A stretch of 64,000 nt of DNA. Origin: Neoaquamicrobium sediminum. Its GTDB lineage: Bacteria > Pseudomonadota > Alphaproteobacteria > Rhizobiales > Rhizobiaceae. The position numbers and the translations under genes are program-made. The number at the start of each line of letters is the position of its first letter. Positions within the stretch are counted from its first letter, which is position 1. This document shows positions 52,688 through 60,420 of this stretch, one piece after another. The notes beneath the pieces are model-generated. The model made no database searches, was not told the origin of the DNA, and saw nothing but the letters and a program-made list of their open reading frames with translations. The DNA lies in contig NZ_JABETK010000002.1 of the NCBI RefSeq assembly GCF_013240295.1, positions 1,302,001-1,366,000 of the forward strand, given 5' to 3'.

Positions 52688-53572
52688 ATGAGCAATACCA
52701 GCCCGCTTGTGAAAGGCTTTTTCGACAAGCGCACCTTCTCCATCCAGTACGTTGTCGCTGATCCCGAAAGCCGCAAATGCGCGATCATCGATCCGGTTCT
52801 CGATTTCGACGAGAAGTCGGGCTCGACGGCAACGCACAACGCCGATGCGATCCTCGACTACGTCAGGGAGCAGGGTTTCGAGGTCGAGTGGATTCTCGAC
52901 ACGCATCCCCATGCCGACCATTTTTCCGCAGCACGCTACCTGAAGGAGAAGACCGGCGCGCCGACGGCGATCGGGGAGAAGGTCATAGAGGTGCAGAAGC
53001 TCTGGAAGGGTTTCTACAACTGGCCGGACTTTCCGGCCGACGGTTCGCAGTGGGACAAGCTGTTTGCGGAGGGAGAAACCTTCACCGTCGGCACAGTGCC
53101 CGCCCGCGTCCTGTTTTCGCCGGGCCACACGCTCGCCTCGATCACCTATGTCATCGGCGACGCGGCCTTCGTCCACGATACGCTGTTCATGCCGGACTCA
53201 GGCACGGCCCGAGCCGACTTTCCGGGCGGCAGCGCCACGCGGCTCTGGCAGTCGATCCAGGAGATCCTGGCTCTTCCGGACGAGACCCGCATCTTCACCG
53301 GCCACGACTATCAGCCGGGTGGCCGTGAGCCGCGCTGGGAGTCGACCGTTGCCGAGCAGAAGGCGGCGAACACCCACATGTCGAAATGCGCGACCGAAGC
53401 CGAATATGTCGAGGTGCGGGAGGCTCGCGACCGCACGCTGCCCATGCCGAAGCTGATCCTGCACGCCTTGCAGGTCAACATGAATGGCGGCCGCCTGCCC
53501 GAGCCGGAAGCCAACGGGAAACGCTACCTGAAATTCCCGCTGGACGTGCTCGAAGGCGCGAACTGGGGCTGA
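52688..53572 (+). CDS. blh: Metallo-beta-lactamase fold persulfide dioxygenase (Blh/ETHE1-like)
   Basis: A 294-aa enzyme of the ETHE1/Blh type: WILDTHPHADHFSAA (about 67-81) has the His and Asp ligands for one iron, FSPGHTLASITYVIGDAAFVHDTLF and TRIFTGHDYQPGGREPRWE give later ligands. It oxidises glutathione persulfide to sulfite and glutathione. No rhodanese domain is fused, unlike some Blh proteins. GGAGGCATCCG precedes the ATG. It is the first gene of blh, bigR, two DUF395 genes and a SulP-type permease. Confidence 0.92.
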   Translation: MSNTSPLVKGFFDKRTFSIQYVVADPESRKCAIIDPVLDFDEKSGSTATHNADAILDYVREQGFEVEWILDTHPHADHFSAARYLKEKTGAPTAIGEKVIEVQKLWKGFYNWPDFPADGSQWDKLFAEGETFTVGTVPARVLFSPGHTLASITYVIGDAAFVHDTLFMPDSGTARADFPGGSATRLWQSIQEILALPDETRIFTGHDYQPGGREPRWESTVAEQKAANTHMSKCATEAEYVEVREARDRTLPMPKLILHALQVNMNGGRLPEPEANGKRYLKFPLDVLEGANWG

Positions 53573-53577
53573 CGGCC

Positions 53578-53907
53578 ATGAAACATGAGCTTACGGCCGA
53601 TACGGCGGAAATGATCGAGAACGCCGGCGAGGCGGCCGAATTCCTCAAGAAATTCGCGCATCCGTCAAGGCTGATGATCGTCTGCGCGCTAGTGGACGGC
53701 GAGCGTTCCGTCCGCGACCTGGAAGACACGCTCGGCATCCGCCAGCCCGGCCTTTCGCAACAGATCGCCGAATTGCGCGATGCCGGCTTCATCGTCGGCC
53801 GCAAGGAATCGAAGAGCATGTTCTATCGGCTGGCCGACGGCCGCGTGAGCGAGTTCATCGCCACGATGCACCGCATGTTCTGCGAAGTTCCGCAAACCAA
53901 CCACTGA
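53578..53907 (+). CDS. bigR: BigR/SqrR-type redox-sensing repressor
   Basis: A 109-aa ArsR-family winged helix. [17 protein letters not shown] and [22 protein letters not shown] give the HTH. Cys 36 and Cys 102 (RMFCEVPQ) are 66 residues apart, the same spacing as the persulfide-sensing pair of BigR (C42/C108). It should repress its operon until H2S or polysulfide links the two Cys. It starts five bases after blh, in the same operon. Confidence 0.92.
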   Translation: MKHELTADTAEMIENAGEAAEFLKKFAHPSRLMIVCALVDGERSVRDLEDTLGIRQPGLSQQIAELRDAGFIVGRKESKSMFYRLADGRVSEFIATMHRMFCEVPQTNH

Positions 53908-53922
53908 TCCGGGAAAACGGAA

Positions 53923-54351
53923 ATGACTGAATTCACCCCTCTCGCCTCCACCGCAGGCGGCATGATGATCGGCCTGTCGGCCGTTCTGCTGATGCTCTGG
54001 GAAGGCCGTATCGCCGGCATCTCGGGTATCGCCGGTCGGCTGCTTCCCCCTTATCTCGACAAGGCCTTTCCGTCTCGGCTGGCCTTTGTCATCGGACTCG
54101 TGGCGGCACCGCTGGCAATGATGGCCGTCACCGGCGCACCGGTCGCACAGACCGTCTCGTCGAACATTCCCCTGATGATCGCCGCCGGCCTGCTCGTGGG
54201 CTTCGGCTCGGTCTGGGGCAATGGCTGCACCTCGGGCCACGGCGTCTGCGGATTGTCCAGGCTGTCCACCCGCTCGATGGTTGCCACCGCCGTATTCATG
54301 ACGGTCGCCTTCATCACCGTCTTCGTCGTTCGCCACGTGATCGGAGGCTGA
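53923..54351 (+). CDS. YeeE/YedE (DUF395) membrane protein 1
   Basis: A 142-aa membrane protein with about four hydrophobic spans and the DUF395 motif [17 protein letters not shown] (about 105-121). The Cys of such motifs bind thiosulfate in YeeE. In bigR operons the pair of DUF395 proteins probably moves sulfur compounds across the inner membrane. It is followed at once by the second DUF395 gene. Confidence 0.9.
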   Translation: MTEFTPLASTAGGMMIGLSAVLLMLWEGRIAGISGIAGRLLPPYLDKAFPSRLAFVIGLVAAPLAMMAVTGAPVAQTVSSNIPLMIAAGLLVGFGSVWGNGCTSGHGVCGLSRLSTRSMVATAVFMTVAFITVFVVRHVIGG

Positions 54352-54352
54352 C

Positions 54353-54786
54353 ATGTCTTTTCTCGTCAATCTGGCCCTCGGCCTGCTTTTCGGTGCTGGT
54401 CTCGTCGTCTCCGGCATGTCCGACCCCGCGAAGGTTCTCAATTTCCTCGATCTTGCAGGCACCTGGGATCCCTCGCTCTCGCCTTCGTCATGGGCGGTGC
54501 GGTGCTCGTGGCTTTTGTAGGCTATCGGTTGGTGCTGTCGCGCGGACGGCCGATCAATGCCGAAAGCTTCCACCTGCCGACGCGCAACGACATCGACCTG
54601 CGGGTCACCGCCGGTCCTGCGATCTTCGGCCTCGGCTGGGGGCTCGGCGGCTTCTGCCCCGGACCGGCCCTGACGGCGCTTGGCCTTGGCGCGGCAGGGA
54701 CGCTCGCCTTCGTGCCGGCGATGCTGCTCGGCATGTGGGCTGCGAGGCTGCTGGCCGATGGCGGCCTGAGGTCGCGCACGGCCTGA
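54353..54786 (+). CDS. YedE-type (DUF395) membrane protein 2 (frameshifted)
   Basis: About 144 aa when repaired. It starts MSFLVNLALGLLFGAGLVVS and has MSDPAKVLNFLDLAGTWDPS before the break, then MGGAVLVAFVGYRLVLSRGR, FGLGWGLGGFCPGPALTALG and LAFVPAMLLGMWAARLLAD in another frame. The shift is near 54474-54480 (CTCGCTCTCGCC), net -1 or +2. The motif GGFCPGPA is the Cys site of this family. It is probably a partner of the DUF395 protein before it. Confidence 0.85.
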
Positions 54787-54816
54787 CGTCGAAATATCCA
54801 GCGAAACGACACTCCA

Positions 54817-56547
54817 ATGACGCGCTTTTCGGGATACTTCCCCATCCTTGGCTGGGCCGGTGACTACAACCGGTCGGCGCTCGCCAGCGATCTGGTCGCT
54901 GCCATGATCGTTACGGTCATGCTGATTCCGCAGTCGCTGGCCTATGCCATGCTGGCGGGCTTGCCGCCGCAGGTGGGGCTCTATGCATCCATCCTGCCGC
55001 TCATTGCCTACGCGGTCTTCGGCACCAGCCGCACGCTGGCGGTGGGACCAGTGGCAGTCGTTTCCCTGATGACGGCTACGGCCGTCGGCGAAGTGGCAGC
55101 ACAGGGGACCCAGGCCTACCTTGCCGCGGCCACGCTGCTTGCCCTGATATCTGGAATGGCTCTCATAGCCATGGGCCTTTTCCGGCTTGGCTTCGTCGCG
55201 AATTTTCTGAGCCACCCGGTGATTTCGGGTTTCATCACGGCGTCCGCAATCCTCATCGCCGCGGGACAGCTCAAGCACCTGCTCGGCGTTTCCGCCGGCG
55301 GCCACACCCTGCCCGAAATTATCGGCGGCATCGCGGGCGAGCTCGGATCGATAAACCCGTCAACCGTTGCAATCGGTGCTGCGGCGCTGGCCTTTCTGTA
55401 TTTCGTCCGTCTGCGTCTGAAGCGGTTGCTCATCGGTGTCGGTCTTCGGCCCCGCGCCGCCGACATTGTCACGAAGGCGGGACCGGTTGCGGCCGTCGCC
55501 GCGACCATCCTGGCTGCCCATATTCTAGATCTCGGCTCGAGGGGCGTCGCGCTGGTCGGTGTCATCCCGCAGGGTCTCCCCGCCCCGGCCTTGCCGGTCT
55601 TCGATTTCGACCTGGTGCGGACCCTGGCGGCCCCTGCCCTCCTCATCAGCCTGATCGGCTTTGTCGAATCCGTTTCGGTGGCGCAGACGCTCGCGACCAA
55701 GCGCCGGCAGCGCATAATTCCCGACCAGGAACTTATCGGATTGGGTGCGGCAAACATCGCAGCGGCCGTGTCGTCGGGCTATCCGGTCACAGGCGGCTTC
55801 GCCCGCTCCGTCGTCAACTTCGACGCAGGTGCCGAAACGCAGGCGGCCGGCATCTTCACCGCCGTCTCGATAGCACTGGCCACGCTGTTCCTCACACCGC
55901 TGCTCACCGACCTGCCGCAGGCGACGCTTGCCGCGACCATCACCGTCGCCGTTCTCTCCCTCGTCGATCTCGGCGCGATCCGCCGTGTCTGGATCTATTC
56001 CAAGGCTGATTTCTCGGCGATGGCGGCAACGGTTGCCGGCACGCTCTTTCTCGGCGTCGAGGTCGGCATCGTCATGGGCGTGGGACTGTCGCTGGTGCTG
56101 CATCTCTACCGCACGTCGCGCCCCCATATGGCCGTGGTCGGGCAGGTCGCGGGCACAGAGCATTTTCGCAACATCGAGCGGCATGAGGTCGTCACCTGCC
56201 AGGACGTGCTGTCCGTGCGCGTCGACGAAAGCCTCTATTTCGCCAATAGCCGCTACCTGGAGGACCGCATCGCCGAGCTGGTCGCCCAGCGCCCGCAGCT
56301 TCGCCACGTCGTGCTGATGTGCTCGGCGGTCAATGCCATCGACGCCTCGGCACTCGAAAGCCTGGAAGAGATCAACCGCCGGCTGCGCGACGGTGGAATC
56401 ACGTTGCACCTGTCCGAGGTCAAGGGTCCCGTCATGGACCGCCTCAAGCGGTCGCATTTCCTGGACGAGCTCCAGGGTGGCGTGTTCCTCAGCCAGTACG
56501 AGGCGATGGCGCAGCTTCAGTGCGAGCGGGAACCCGTGCCTGCCTGA
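54817..56547 (+). CDS. SulP family anion permease with STAS domain
   Basis: A 576-aa permease with about 10-12 spans, then a C-terminal STAS domain (about 440-560, TCQDVLSVRVDESLYFANSRYL; AVNAIDASALESLEEINRRL). Sulp signature IPQSLAYAMLAGLPPQVGLY (about 38-57) and GYPVTGGFARSVVNFDAGA are present. It is the last gene of the bigR operon. It may export the sulfite made by Blh, though a general SulP permease is an equal reading. A strong terminator follows. Confidence 0.93.
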   Translation: MTRFSGYFPILGWAGDYNRSALASDLVAAMIVTVMLIPQSLAYAMLAGLPPQVGLYASILPLIAYAVFGTSRTLAVGPVAVVSLMTATAVGEVAAQGTQAYLAAATLLALISGMALIAMGLFRLGFVANFLSHPVISGFITASAILIAAGQLKHLLGVSAGGHTLPEIIGGIAGELGSINPSTVAIGAAALAFLYFVRLRLKRLLIGVGLRPRAADIVTKAGPVAAVAATILAAHILDLGSRGVALVGVIPQGLPAPALPVFDFDLVRTLAAPALLISLIGFVESVSVAQTLATKRRQRIIPDQELIGLGAANIAAAVSSGYPVTGGFARSVVNFDAGAETQAAGIFTAVSIALATLFLTPLLTDLPQATLAATITVAVLSLVDLGAIRRVWIYSKADFSAMAATVAGTLFLGVEVGIVMGVGLSLVLHLYRTSRPHMAVVGQVAGTEHFRNIERHEVVTCQDVLSVRVDESLYFANSRYLEDRIAELVAQRPQLRHVVLMCSAVNAIDASALESLEEINRRLRDGGITLHLSEVKGPVMDRLKRSHFLDELQGGVFLSQYEAMAQLQCEREPVPA

Positions 56548-56578
56548 GTTGCAGGACAGGCCTGCACCATTTCTGCAA

Positions 56579-56607
56579 AAAAGGGCGCGGCCATGCCGCG
56601 CCCTTTT
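56579..56607. terminator. Bidirectional intrinsic terminator
   Basis: AAAAGGGCGCGG and CCGCGCCCTTTT form a perfect 12-bp stem around CCATG. The A-run and T-run make it work in both directions, ending the bigR operon on the plus strand and the convergent drug-pump gene on the minus strand. Confidence 0.92.
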
Positions 56608-56629
56608 GTTTGTCGGCACCAGGCCCGGC

Positions 56630-57832
56630 CTATTCGGCGGGTTGGCGAATGGGCGAGCGGTTGCCCAGCGTGGCCTGCGTGAAGCCCAGCGCGATCACGG
56701 CACAGGCCGTGATGCCGATCACCATCGGCAGCGGGGAACCGTCGAAGAACAGCCCCGCTACGGCCATCGCGACCGCGCCGGTGGCGAAATGCAGCGTTCC
56801 CATCAGGGCCGAAGCTGTGCCTGCAATCTCGCCGTGCTCCTCCATCGCGAGCACCGAGGTGGTCGGGATCACGAGGCCGAGGAAGCCGTATCCGAAGAAC
56901 AGGAACGTCGACATCACCCACAGCGACTGCAGGCCGCTCGCCATCACCGCCAGCATGGCCACCATGATCGTCGCATAGGCCGCAACCGCCACCCGCACCA
57001 CGCGGCGCAGGCCAAATCGTTCGGTGAGCGTTCCGGTAAGCTGCGACATAGCGAAGAAAGCCACGGCGTTCATCGAGAAGAACACGCTGTAAAGCGTCGG
57101 CGTCAGCCCGTAGTGGTTGATGAGCACGAAGGACGAATTCGACAGATAGACAAAGAAGCTCGATATGCCGAAACCGCCGATCAGGCTGAGGCCAACGAAC
57201 GAACGGTCACGCAGCAGGCGACGATAACCGGCGATAGTGCCCCGGAACGAACGGCCGCCGCGCTGCTCCGGCGGCCGGGTCTCGTCGAGCGCGCCGATCA
57301 TCAGCACGATGCCGATGGCCGCAGCAAGCGTCACGGCCCAGAAGATCGCGCGCCAGCCGAAGCTTTCGATGATGAGGCTGCCCGCCAGCGGTGCCAGGAT
57401 CGGAGAGATCGAGAAAACCAGCATCAAAAGCGACATCAGGCGTGCGGCTTCCACGCCGGTATGCAGGTCGCGGACCACGGCGCGCGGCACTACCATGCCA
57501 GCCGACGCGCCGAGCCCCTGTATGAAGCGGAACGCGATCAGCCAGCCGATGTCGACGGCCAGCGCCGCGCCGACGCTGCCGATGGCGAACAGCACGAGGC
57601 TGAAATAGAGCGGCGCCTTGCGGCCCATCATGTCCGAGATAGGCCCCACGATGATCTGGGCGAACCCCATCGAGAGAAAGAAGACCAGCAGGCTCATCTG
57701 CACGGGCACCGTGCCAGCGCCCAGATCCTCGCCGATTGTCGGCAGTGCCGGCAGATACATGTCGATGGCGAACGGGCCGATGGCCGTCAGCAGGCCGAGC
57801 ACGAGCGCGAGCCGGATAAAGGAGAATTGCAT
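56630..57832 (-). CDS. Bcr/CflA-type MFS multidrug transporter
   Basis: A 400-aa MFS protein with 12 spans. Motif A is seen as GPISDMMGRKAPLYFSLVLF (about 63-82) and later RFIQGLGASAGMVVPRAVVRD (motif B region) and SPILAPLAGSLIIESFGWRA (motif C), typical of Bcr-type drug exporters. The divergent TetR gene lies 150 bases upstream with an operator dyad between them, so the pump is probably repressed by it. Confidence 0.93.
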   Translation of the reverse strand: MQFSFIRLALVLGLLTAIGPFAIDMYLPALPTIGEDLGAGTVPVQMSLLVFFLSMGFAQIIVGPISDMMGRKAPLYFSLVLFAIGSVGAALAVDIGWLIAFRFIQGLGASAGMVVPRAVVRDLHTGVEAARLMSLLMLVFSISPILAPLAGSLIIESFGWRAIFWAVTLAAAIGIVLMIGALDETRPPEQRGGRSFRGTIAGYRRLLRDRSFVGLSLIGGFGISSFFVYLSNSSFVLINHYGLTPTLYSVFFSMNAVAFFAMSQLTGTLTERFGLRRVVRVAVAAYATIMVAMLAVMASGLQSLWVMSTFLFFGYGFLGLVIPTTSVLAMEEHGEIAGTASALMGTLHFATGAVAMAVAGLFFDGSPLPMVIGITACAVIALGFTQATLGNRSPIRQPAE

Positions 57833-57935
57833 TGTCTAGCTCTTTCGAAGATGGCGGCGGCAAGCCCGTCGCACCGGGAGGTTGAACGGAAGCGCGGCCT
57901 CCCCCGCTGCATCCTCCGTCGCGTAAGTCCATATT

Positions 57936-57955
57936 TTTAGACAGTGTTGTCTAAA
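57936..57955. promoter_or_regulatory. TetR operator dyad
   Basis: TTTAGACA-GTGT-TGTCTAAA is a perfect inverted repeat with 8-bp arms, in the gap between the divergent drug pump and TetR genes, 26 bases before the TetR start. It is the obvious binding site for that regulator and could control both genes. Confidence 0.8.
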
Positions 57956-57981
57956 TCGTCAACCAGCTCTATATAGAAATC

Positions 57982-58629
57982 ATGCCGCCCGTGATTGCTC
58001 CTGACACTCTCCCGCCACGCGGACACGCCGCCAAACGCCACTCCATGATCGAGGCGGCGGCGACCGTCTTCTGCCGCGAGGGCTTTGCCGGGGCCAATAT
58101 CGACCTCATCGCCGCTGAAGCAGGTGTTTCGAGGCAGACGGTCTACAATCACCACCGCGACAAGGAGAGCCTGCTGGTCGCAGTGGTCCGCGAGATCACT
58201 GAACGCTGCAACGCCAGGGCGTTTTCTGTACTGGCTACCTTTCCCGACCACCCGCATGATCTGCAGGCCGATCTCACCGCATTCGCCGTTCGCCTCAACC
58301 GCAACTGTCTTTGCGACCGCGACGGCCGCTTCCTGCGGCGGCTCCTGCAGAACGAGGGCGAGCGCTATCCGGAGCTTTTCTCCGACTGGCGCGAGAATGG
58401 CCCTGCCCGCGTGTGGGACGCGCTCGCCGCCCGTTTCGCGCGCCTCGCCCATGCCGGCTGGCTGGAGATCGACGATCCGGACGCCGCCGCCCGGCAGTTT
58501 CTGGCACTGACCAGCTCTGACCTGCAACTGCCCCTGATCTTCGGAGACAGGCTTTCGGAGGACGATCTGGAACAGGCTTCGGCCCGCGCGGTACGCATGT
58601 TCCTGAGGGCCTACGCCCGCCGAAACTGA
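57982..58629 (+). CDS. TetR/AcrR family transcriptional regulator
   Basis: A 215-aa regulator with an N-terminal TetR HTH (about 15-65): HSMIEAAATVFCREGFAGAN and IAAEAGVSRQTVYNHHRDKE. The rest is a ligand domain related to AefR (TetR_C_7-like): FVRLNRNCLCDRDGRFLRRL-like sequence, LLQNEGERYPELFSDWRENG. It probably represses the divergent Bcr-type pump and itself through the dyad at 57936. The inducing drug is unknown. Confidence 0.93.
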   Translation: MPPVIAPDTLPPRGHAAKRHSMIEAAATVFCREGFAGANIDLIAAEAGVSRQTVYNHHRDKESLLVAVVREITERCNARAFSVLATFPDHPHDLQADLTAFAVRLNRNCLCDRDGRFLRRLLQNEGERYPELFSDWRENGPARVWDALAARFARLAHAGWLEIDDPDAAARQFLALTSSDLQLPLIFGDRLSEDDLEQASARAVRMFLRAYARRN

Positions 58630-58740
58630 ACCCTTTCCGAGTTTCCCACTCGCCCGGACGCTGCGTTACGCTATATGCGGTTTACGCGCGCCCCAAGCTT
58701 GATTACACCTTTGCCGTTCGATTCAGGGAAACCCGGCCCC

Positions 58741-59298
58741 ATGGCTGACGACCACATCCGTTATGACATCCTCACCCAGGAGGCGCTGCGCGGCGTTATG
58801 CGTAAGGTGCTGGGCGAGGTGGCGCGGACTGGCCTGCCGGGCAACCACCATTTCTTCATAACCTTCCTGACTGGTGCGCCGGGTGTCCGGGTTTCCAGCC
58901 GGTTGCGTGAACGGTATCCCGAACAGATGACAATCGTGCTTCAGTTCCAGTACTGGGACCTGAAAGTCACCGATTCCGGTTTCGAGGTCGGCCTGTCGTT
59001 CTCCGACGTGCCCGAAAAGCTCGAAATCCCCTATTCCGCCGTGCGCGGCTTCTACGATCCTTCGGTCAATTTCGAGCTCGAATTCTACGTCGAGCAGCCG
59101 GCCGAAGACGAAGCCGGTGCAGAGGAAGCGCCGGCCTCCGAGGCAGCCGAACCGCCTGTCGCGGTGATCGGCGGCAAGAAGGCGGAGAAAAAGCGCAAGG
59201 AGCCCGAGCCTGTAGCGGGCGACGAAGGCGCGGAGGAAGACAAGGAACCGGCGAAATCGGCCGATGTCGTTTCTCTGGACGCATTCCGCAAGAAATAA
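58741..59298 (+). CDS. sspB: ClpXP adaptor SspB, alphaproteobacterial type
   Basis: A 185-aa SspB. The folded domain (about 1-115) reads IRYDILTQEALRGVMRKVLG, GLPGNHHFFITFLTGAPGV, LQFQYWDLKV and FEVGLSFSDVPEKLEIPYSA. A charged linker rich in Glu, Ala and Lys follows (about 120-172), then the ClpX-binding tail VVSLDAFRKK. SspB-alpha delivers ssrA-tagged proteins, made with the tmRNA in this window, to ClpXP. The ATG follows GGCCCC; an upstream in-frame ATG at 58675 adds non-conserved sequence. Confidence 0.93.
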   Translation: MADDHIRYDILTQEALRGVMRKVLGEVARTGLPGNHHFFITFLTGAPGVRVSSRLRERYPEQMTIVLQFQYWDLKVTDSGFEVGLSFSDVPEKLEIPYSAVRGFYDPSVNFELEFYVEQPAEDEAGAEEAPASEAAEPPVAVIGGKKAEKKRKEPEPVAGDEGAEEDKEPAKSADVVSLDAFRKK

Positions 59299-59304
59299 AT
59301 CCCG

Positions 59305-59502
59305 ATGGCCGAGATCGTCAGCCTCCGCATGGCCCGCAAACAAAAGGCGCGCCGCGAGAAGGAACGAGCAGCCGAGGAAAACCGCATCCGTCACGGCAGA
59401 ACGAAGGCGGAGCGTCAAGCGAACGAGGCGATCGGCCAGCGGGAAGAGGCCGCACACGAAGCGCATCGTCGTGAACCGCCCAGGCCGGACGGCGAGCGGT
59501 GA
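59305..59502 (+). CDS. DUF4169 small basic protein
   Basis: A 65-aa charged peptide: AEIVSLRMARKQKARREKER, then NRIRHGRTKAERQANEA, the DUF4169 pattern. It is probably a helical, RNA-binding-like peptide with no known function. It lies six bases after sspB and its TGA overlaps the GTG of the next gene (59499-59502), so the three form an operon common in Hyphomicrobiales. Confidence 0.87.
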   Translation: MAEIVSLRMARKQKARREKERAAEENRIRHGRTKAERQANEAIGQREEAAHEAHRREPPRPDGER

Positions 59503-59717
59503 CTTCGGTCGTCAAACGCTCGGTGTCGATCAGAGGTCATCGCACCAGCTTCTCGATCGAACAGCCGTTTTACGACGAACTGCACAGCATCGCCGACAAG
59601 CGCGGCTTGCCGCTTGCGCGCCTCGTCGGCGAGATAGACGAAGCGAGACCGCGCAGCACCAACCTCTCATCTGCATTGCGGCTGTTCGTGCTCGAAGCCG
59701 TCAGGGCGCGAGCCTGA
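59499..59717 (+). CDS. Ribbon-helix-helix domain protein
   Basis: A 72-aa protein: VKRSVSIRGHRTSFSIEQPF (5-24), then FYDELHSIADKRGLPLARLV and SSALRLFVLEAVR, a match to the RHH_4 family of small DNA-binding proteins. It would act as a dimer. It starts at GTG 59499, overlapping the DUF4169 stop. Its operon with sspB is usual in Hyphomicrobiales; the target is unknown. Confidence 0.88.
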   Translation: MTSVVKRSVSIRGHRTSFSIEQPFYDELHSIADKRGLPLARLVGEIDEARPRSTNLSSALRLFVLEAVRARA

Positions 59718-59743
59718 ACCGCAATTGAATCGGGTTGTCAGCG

Positions 59744-60406
59744 CTACTCGTCGAACAGCCGCATCAGCCCGTCGACCGAGAGATTTCCTTCCGAAAACAC
59801 GCCCGGCGTTGCGCTTGGTTGCTCGGGCTGTGCGCGCGGCGCCGGTCGGGGCGTGACATCGACAACCGGCGGCGGCTGAAGCGGCTGCCGTTCGATGCTA
59901 TCGGGATCGGCCGGCGCGGGCGCCGTCTCGCGCGCGTCCAGCAAGGCCTCGACCTCGCTGCGCAACCGCTCGTCTTCCGCACGCCGGCGTTCTTCCGCCT
60001 CGCTTCGCGATTGCTCTTCCAGGCGCCGACGTTCGGCTTCCTCTTCCTGCCGCCTTGCTTCCTCGTCAGCGCGACGCTGCGCTTCGGCTTCTTCTGCGGC
60101 ACGACGTTGTTCCTCGGCGGCCCGCTCCAGCTCTTGCGCCCGCAGCGCTTCTTCTTCCGCTGCCCGCTTGTCAGCTTCCTCGTCGAGTAGCCGCAGCTCG
60201 CGGGCTCGCCGCTCGGCTTCCTCGGCATCGCGCCGGGCTTCTTCGGCGGCGCGGTCGCGCTCTTGCGAAAGCGCCGCGTAGTAACGCACCTCGCGGCGGT
60301 GGCGCTGCTTTTCGAGCAACGCCGCCTGCATCGCCTCAACCCGCTGCTGCTCCCGCTCCAGCGCGCGCTGGGTCAGAAATTGCGCCAGCGGCTCGGTGTC
60401 GACCAT
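59744..60406 (-). CDS. Glu/Arg-rich coiled-coil protein
   Basis: A 220-aa protein I do not recognise. After a short start (MVDTEPLAQFLTQRALEREQ), residues about 20-160 are a long charged helix with repeats of the kind RAAEEARRDAEEAERRAREL, then a Pro-rich stretch and a short end (NLSVDGLMRLFDE). It lacks a membrane anchor, so it is not TolA. The ATG at 60406 is 15 bases after the asmA stop codon, so it is probably in the same operon. The lack of specific motifs prevents a functional call. Confidence 0.7.
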   Translation of the reverse strand: MVDTEPLAQFLTQRALEREQQRVEAMQAALLEKQRHRREVRYYAALSQERDRAAEEARRDAEEAERRARELRLLDEEADKRAAEEEALRAQELERAAEEQRRAAEEAEAQRRADEEARRQEEEAERRRLEEQSRSEAEERRRAEDERLRSEVEALLDARETAPAPADPDSIERQPLQPPPVVDVTPRPAPRAQPEQPSATPGVFSEGNLSVDGLMRLFDE

Positions 60407-60420
60407 AACGCCTATATCGC

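Noticed and set aside
402..54786. Programmed ribosomal frameshifting as a common cause of the broken genes
   Set aside because: The sites share no slippery heptamer, go in both directions and hit unrelated genes, which fits indel error better.
53689..55305. A 538-aa minus-strand ORF
   Set aside because: It is antisense to bigR, the DUF395 genes and the SulP permease, which are all well supported.
56333..57940. A 535-aa plus-strand ORF
   Set aside because: It runs through the SulP STAS domain, a strong terminator and the antisense of the Bcr pump; low-complexity composition.
59744..60406. TolA identity for the coiled-coil protein
   Set aside because: No N-terminal membrane span, no TolA C-terminal domain and no tol-pal genes nearby.
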